54,349 nucleotides of DNA from the NCBI GenBank assembly GCA_030678995.1, contig JAUXTQ010000022.1:1-54349 (forward strand). Direction: 5' to 3'. Of this stretch, positions 50,776 through 54,349 are shown piece after piece. Position 1 is the first letter of the stretch. Each line of letters starts with the position of its first letter. The stretch is from Caulobacter sp. Lineage in GTDB: Bacteria > Pseudomonadota > Alphaproteobacteria > Caulobacterales > Caulobacteraceae. Made by a program: the position numbers and the translations under genes. The notes under the pieces were generated by a model. The model saw nothing but the letters and a program-made list of their open reading frames with translations, did not search any database and was not told the origin of the DNA.

Positions 50776-50861
50776 GGCGTAGGGAGTAGGGAGTAGTCGA
50801 ATTAGGTAGCGGCGTCGGCGGCGCGCGCAGGTCGAACTACTCCCTACGACCTACTCCCTAT
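50773..50861. repeat. Imperfect inverted repeat spanning two convergent stop codons
   Basis: The left part, 50773-50800, holds repeats of GGGAGTA; the right part, 50832-50861, holds TACTCCC repeats that are their reverse complement, separated by about 30 bases. The beta-helix TAG (50773-50775) lies within the left arm and the amidase stop (50858-50860) within the right arm. A transcript from either gene could fold here. Confidence 0.75.
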
Positions 50862-52429
50862 AGCGCCGGCGCGCGCCGCGCCTTCGTCGCCTGCTCATAG
50901 GCGAAGCCGTAGGCCAGCAGCCGCGCCTCGCTCCACCTGGGGCCGACGAAGCTGAGCCCGACCGGCAAGCCCTGAACCAGGCCCATGGGCACGGTCAGGT
51001 GCGGATAGCCGGCCACGGCCGCGGCGTTGCCCGCCCCGCCGCCGACGTAGCGGTCCTTGAGCACCTCGTCGATCAGCCAGGCCGGCCCCAGCGTCGGCCC
51101 GACCAGCACCGCCACGTCGTGCTTCGCCAGCAGGGCGTCGATGCCCTCCGGCCCCGCCAGCCGCCGGGCGGTGTCCCGCGCCTTGATGTAGGCCGGATCG
51201 TCCAGGCCGGTGGTCTTCTGCGCCCTCTCGAACAGGTCCTGGCCGAACAGGGGCATCTCCCGGCCGGCGTTGGCGGTGTTGAAGGCGATGACCTCGGCCA
51301 GGGTGCGTGTCGGGACCTTCAGCGGGTCTGTCGAGGCCAGGTAGGCGTTCATCCCCACCTTCAGCTCGGTCATCAGCAAGGCCAGCTCGTTGGGCCCGAT
51401 CTCGCGCCGGTTCGGAAACTCGGTGATCTCGACCAGGATCGCGCCCTGGGCCGTCAGGGCCGCCAGGGCCGCTTCAAAGGCCTTGTCGGTCCCGCCATGG
51501 AAGCCGGCGGCGTAGCGCATCACCCCGACCCGCACCCCTTTGAGGGCGTCCGGCCTGAGCGCGGCGGCGTAGTCGCTCCGGCGGGCGTCAGCCTCGGCGG
51601 TGGCGGCGTCGCCCGGGTCGCTCCCGGCCATGACGGTCAGCATGTTGGCCGCGTCGGTCACCGTGCGAGTCATCGGCCCGGCGGTGTCCTGGGTCTCGCT
51701 GATCGGGACGATGTAGCGCCGCGAGATCAGCCCGACGGTGGGCTTGAGCCCCACCAGTCCGTTGACCGACGCCGGGCAGGTGATCGAGCCGTCGGTCTCG
51801 GTGCCCACGGCCGCCGCCGCCAGCCCGGCCGCCACGGCCACGGCGCTGCCCGCGGACGAGCCGCAGGCGCTGCGCGTCAGGTCATAGGGGTTGCGCGCCT
51901 GCCCGCCGACGGCGCTCCAGCCCGACAGGGAGTCGTCGGAGCGGATGTTGGCCCATTCCGACAGGTTGGCCTTGCCCAGGATCACCACCCCGGCCGCTCT
52001 TAGCCGCGCGATGACCGGCGCGTCCCGCCCGGTGACGTTGCCCGCCAGCGCCAGCGACCCGGCGGTGGTGGCCATCGGATCGAGGGTCTCGATATTGTCC
52101 TTGATCAGGATCGGCATGCCGAAGAGTGGGCCTTGCGGCTTGCGGTAGTCCCGCGCCCCGCGGTCCATGCCGCCCAGCAGGTCCGCCTTCGCGGCCTGGC
52201 CCTGTGCGTTGGGGTTCACCGCGAGCACGCTGCGCAGCTTCGGGTCCAGCCGCTTGATGCGGTCCAGATAGGCCAGGGTGATGGCGGCATAGCTCGCGCC
52301 CTCCCGATCGACCTTGGCCCGCAGCTCGGTCATCGACAGGTTCGCCACATCCAGGGCCGGCGGCGGCGTGAGCGCCGCCGCGGGGACGGCGAGGGTCAGG
52401 ACAGCGGCGAGCGGAAGCAGACGGCGCAT
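50858..52429 (-). CDS. Secreted amidase (amidase-signature family)
   Basis: 523 residues from ATG 52429, chosen for its signal peptide ([19 protein letters not shown]); the frame is open far upstream but that is antisense to ettA. Amidase-signature features: catalytic Lys in [13 protein letters not shown] near residue 108, and a Ser-cisSer-Lys site in [20 protein letters not shown] near residue 190 followed by [13 protein letters not shown]. It hydrolyses amide bonds of small molecules or peptides. It may be periplasmic. It is divergent from ettA (157 bases) and convergent with the beta-helix gene. Confidence 0.93.
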   Translation of the reverse strand: MRRLLPLAAVLTLAVPAAALTPPPALDVANLSMTELRAKVDREGASYAAITLAYLDRIKRLDPKLRSVLAVNPNAQGQAAKADLLGGMDRGARDYRKPQGPLFGMPILIKDNIETLDPMATTAGSLALAGNVTGRDAPVIARLRAAGVVILGKANLSEWANIRSDDSLSGWSAVGGQARNPYDLTRSACGSSAGSAVAVAAGLAAAAVGTETDGSITCPASVNGLVGLKPTVGLISRRYIVPISETQDTAGPMTRTVTDAANMLTVMAGSDPGDAATAEADARRSDYAAALRPDALKGVRVGVMRYAAGFHGGTDKAFEAALAALTAQGAILVEITEFPNRREIGPNELALLMTELKVGMNAYLASTDPLKVPTRTLAEVIAFNTANAGREMPLFGQDLFERAQKTTGLDDPAYIKARDTARRLAGPEGIDALLAKHDVAVLVGPTLGPAWLIDEVLKDRYVGGGAGNAAAVAGYPHLTVPMGLVQGLPVGLSFVGPRWSEARLLAYGFAYEQATKARRAPAL

Positions 52430-52585
52430 GGGCGGGCTCCTGAAACAGCGGCCCGATGGTTCCGCCGCCCTGGCCCGCTTGGCAAGCCCGGTAAACGCCT
52501 TCCGCCCGTTGCCTTTCCACCCCCCGGTCGCTACATCCCGCGCCGACCCCCACTCCCATACCCAGACGAGAGCGAGCGACCCCCT

Positions 52586-54253
<1,668 letters not shown>

Positions 54254-54304
54254 CGGCGTTCGGCGCGAGCGGCCCTGCGTGTCAGCCGGGCTTCGCGGAA
54301 CGAC

Positions 54305-54349
54305 CTACAGCCCCAGCTGCACCCGCATCGCCCGCTCCAGCGCGGTGAC
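54305..54349 (-). CDS. C-terminal end of an unidentified protein (partial)
   Basis: Reading the minus strand from the window edge, one frame encodes VTALERAMRVQLGL and then stops (TAG at 54305-54307). The short peptide is consistent with the end of a helical protein encoded to the right, converging with ettA 51 bases away. There is too little sequence to name it, and the frame could be chance. Confidence 0.4.
   Translation of the reverse strand, partial: VTALERAMRVQLGL

Overview
The window is very G+C-rich, almost fully coding chromosomal DNA from an alphaproteobacterium, most likely Caulobacterales (Caulobacter, Phenylobacterium or a relative). The grounds are: a gene-transfer-agent (GTA) tail cluster of the RcGTA type; a PleC-like cell-cycle histidine kinase with a group of GANTC (CcrM-type) sites upstream; a cycHJKL-type cytochrome c maturation operon followed by degP, a two-component system and glnE; Tad-type pseudopilin genes; and frequent GTG/TTG starts with 1-4 base stop/start overlaps. 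I saw no rRNA, tRNA, CRISPR array, transposase or integrase.

Layout. 1-6.4 kb: the end of a GTA cluster (tape-measure C-terminus, then the gp12, gp13, gp14 and gp15 equivalents) with a DUF805 gene on the opposite strand between gp11 and gp12. 6.6-7.5 kb: a J-domain chaperone. 7.6-10.1 kb: a PepSY protein, OmpR-type regulator and kinase (FeuPQ-like), preceded by a tandem 11-bp repeat that looks like a regulator box. 10.2-15.5 kb: an unknown helical protein and ccmI-ccmE-ccmF-ccmH. 15.7-19.5 kb: a DegP protease and a second OmpR-type two-component system. 19.5-21.6 kb: a membrane/coiled-coil/TPR protein with five 144-bp tandem repeats, apparently inserted before glnE (21.7-24.6 kb). 24.7-27.2 kb: an EF-hand protein, ECF sigma factor, probable membrane anti-sigma factor, periplasmic metal-sensor-like protein and DUF1036 protein. 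27.2-36.4 kb: pleC, an EamA transporter, pepN, three Tad pseudopilin-like genes and a conserved hypothetical. 36.6-39.1 kb: two acyl-CoA dehydrogenases, probably one heteromeric enzyme. 39.1-40.1 kb: a PhoH ATPase. 40.2-47.6 kb: a rearranged accessory block. 47.8-50.8 kb: a Sel1-type lipoprotein and a beta-helix protein. 50.9-54.3 kb: a secreted amidase and the ABC-F ATPase EttA.

The most unusual part is 40.2-47.6 kb. A YfbK-type VWA gene (45775-47553, minus strand) is cut by one in-frame TAG. The last ~175 bp of that gene recur as a start-less remnant exactly 5,538 bp away (40237-40410, same orientation). The two copies bracket a block encoding a small CsgG-like exported protein, a cysteine-rich secreted beta-sandwich protein, a membrane-anchored protein of unknown function, a NarL/LuxR regulator and a large sensor kinase with a jelly-roll-like extracellular domain. 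Regulator and kinase are tail to tail. This looks like a block gained by a single crossover or duplication, and may be a self-contained sensing and surface-export unit. Other structured DNA includes two related ~130-bp palindromic elements, a perfect 28-bp inverted repeat between convergent genes, and an inverted repeat spanning both stop codons of another convergent pair.
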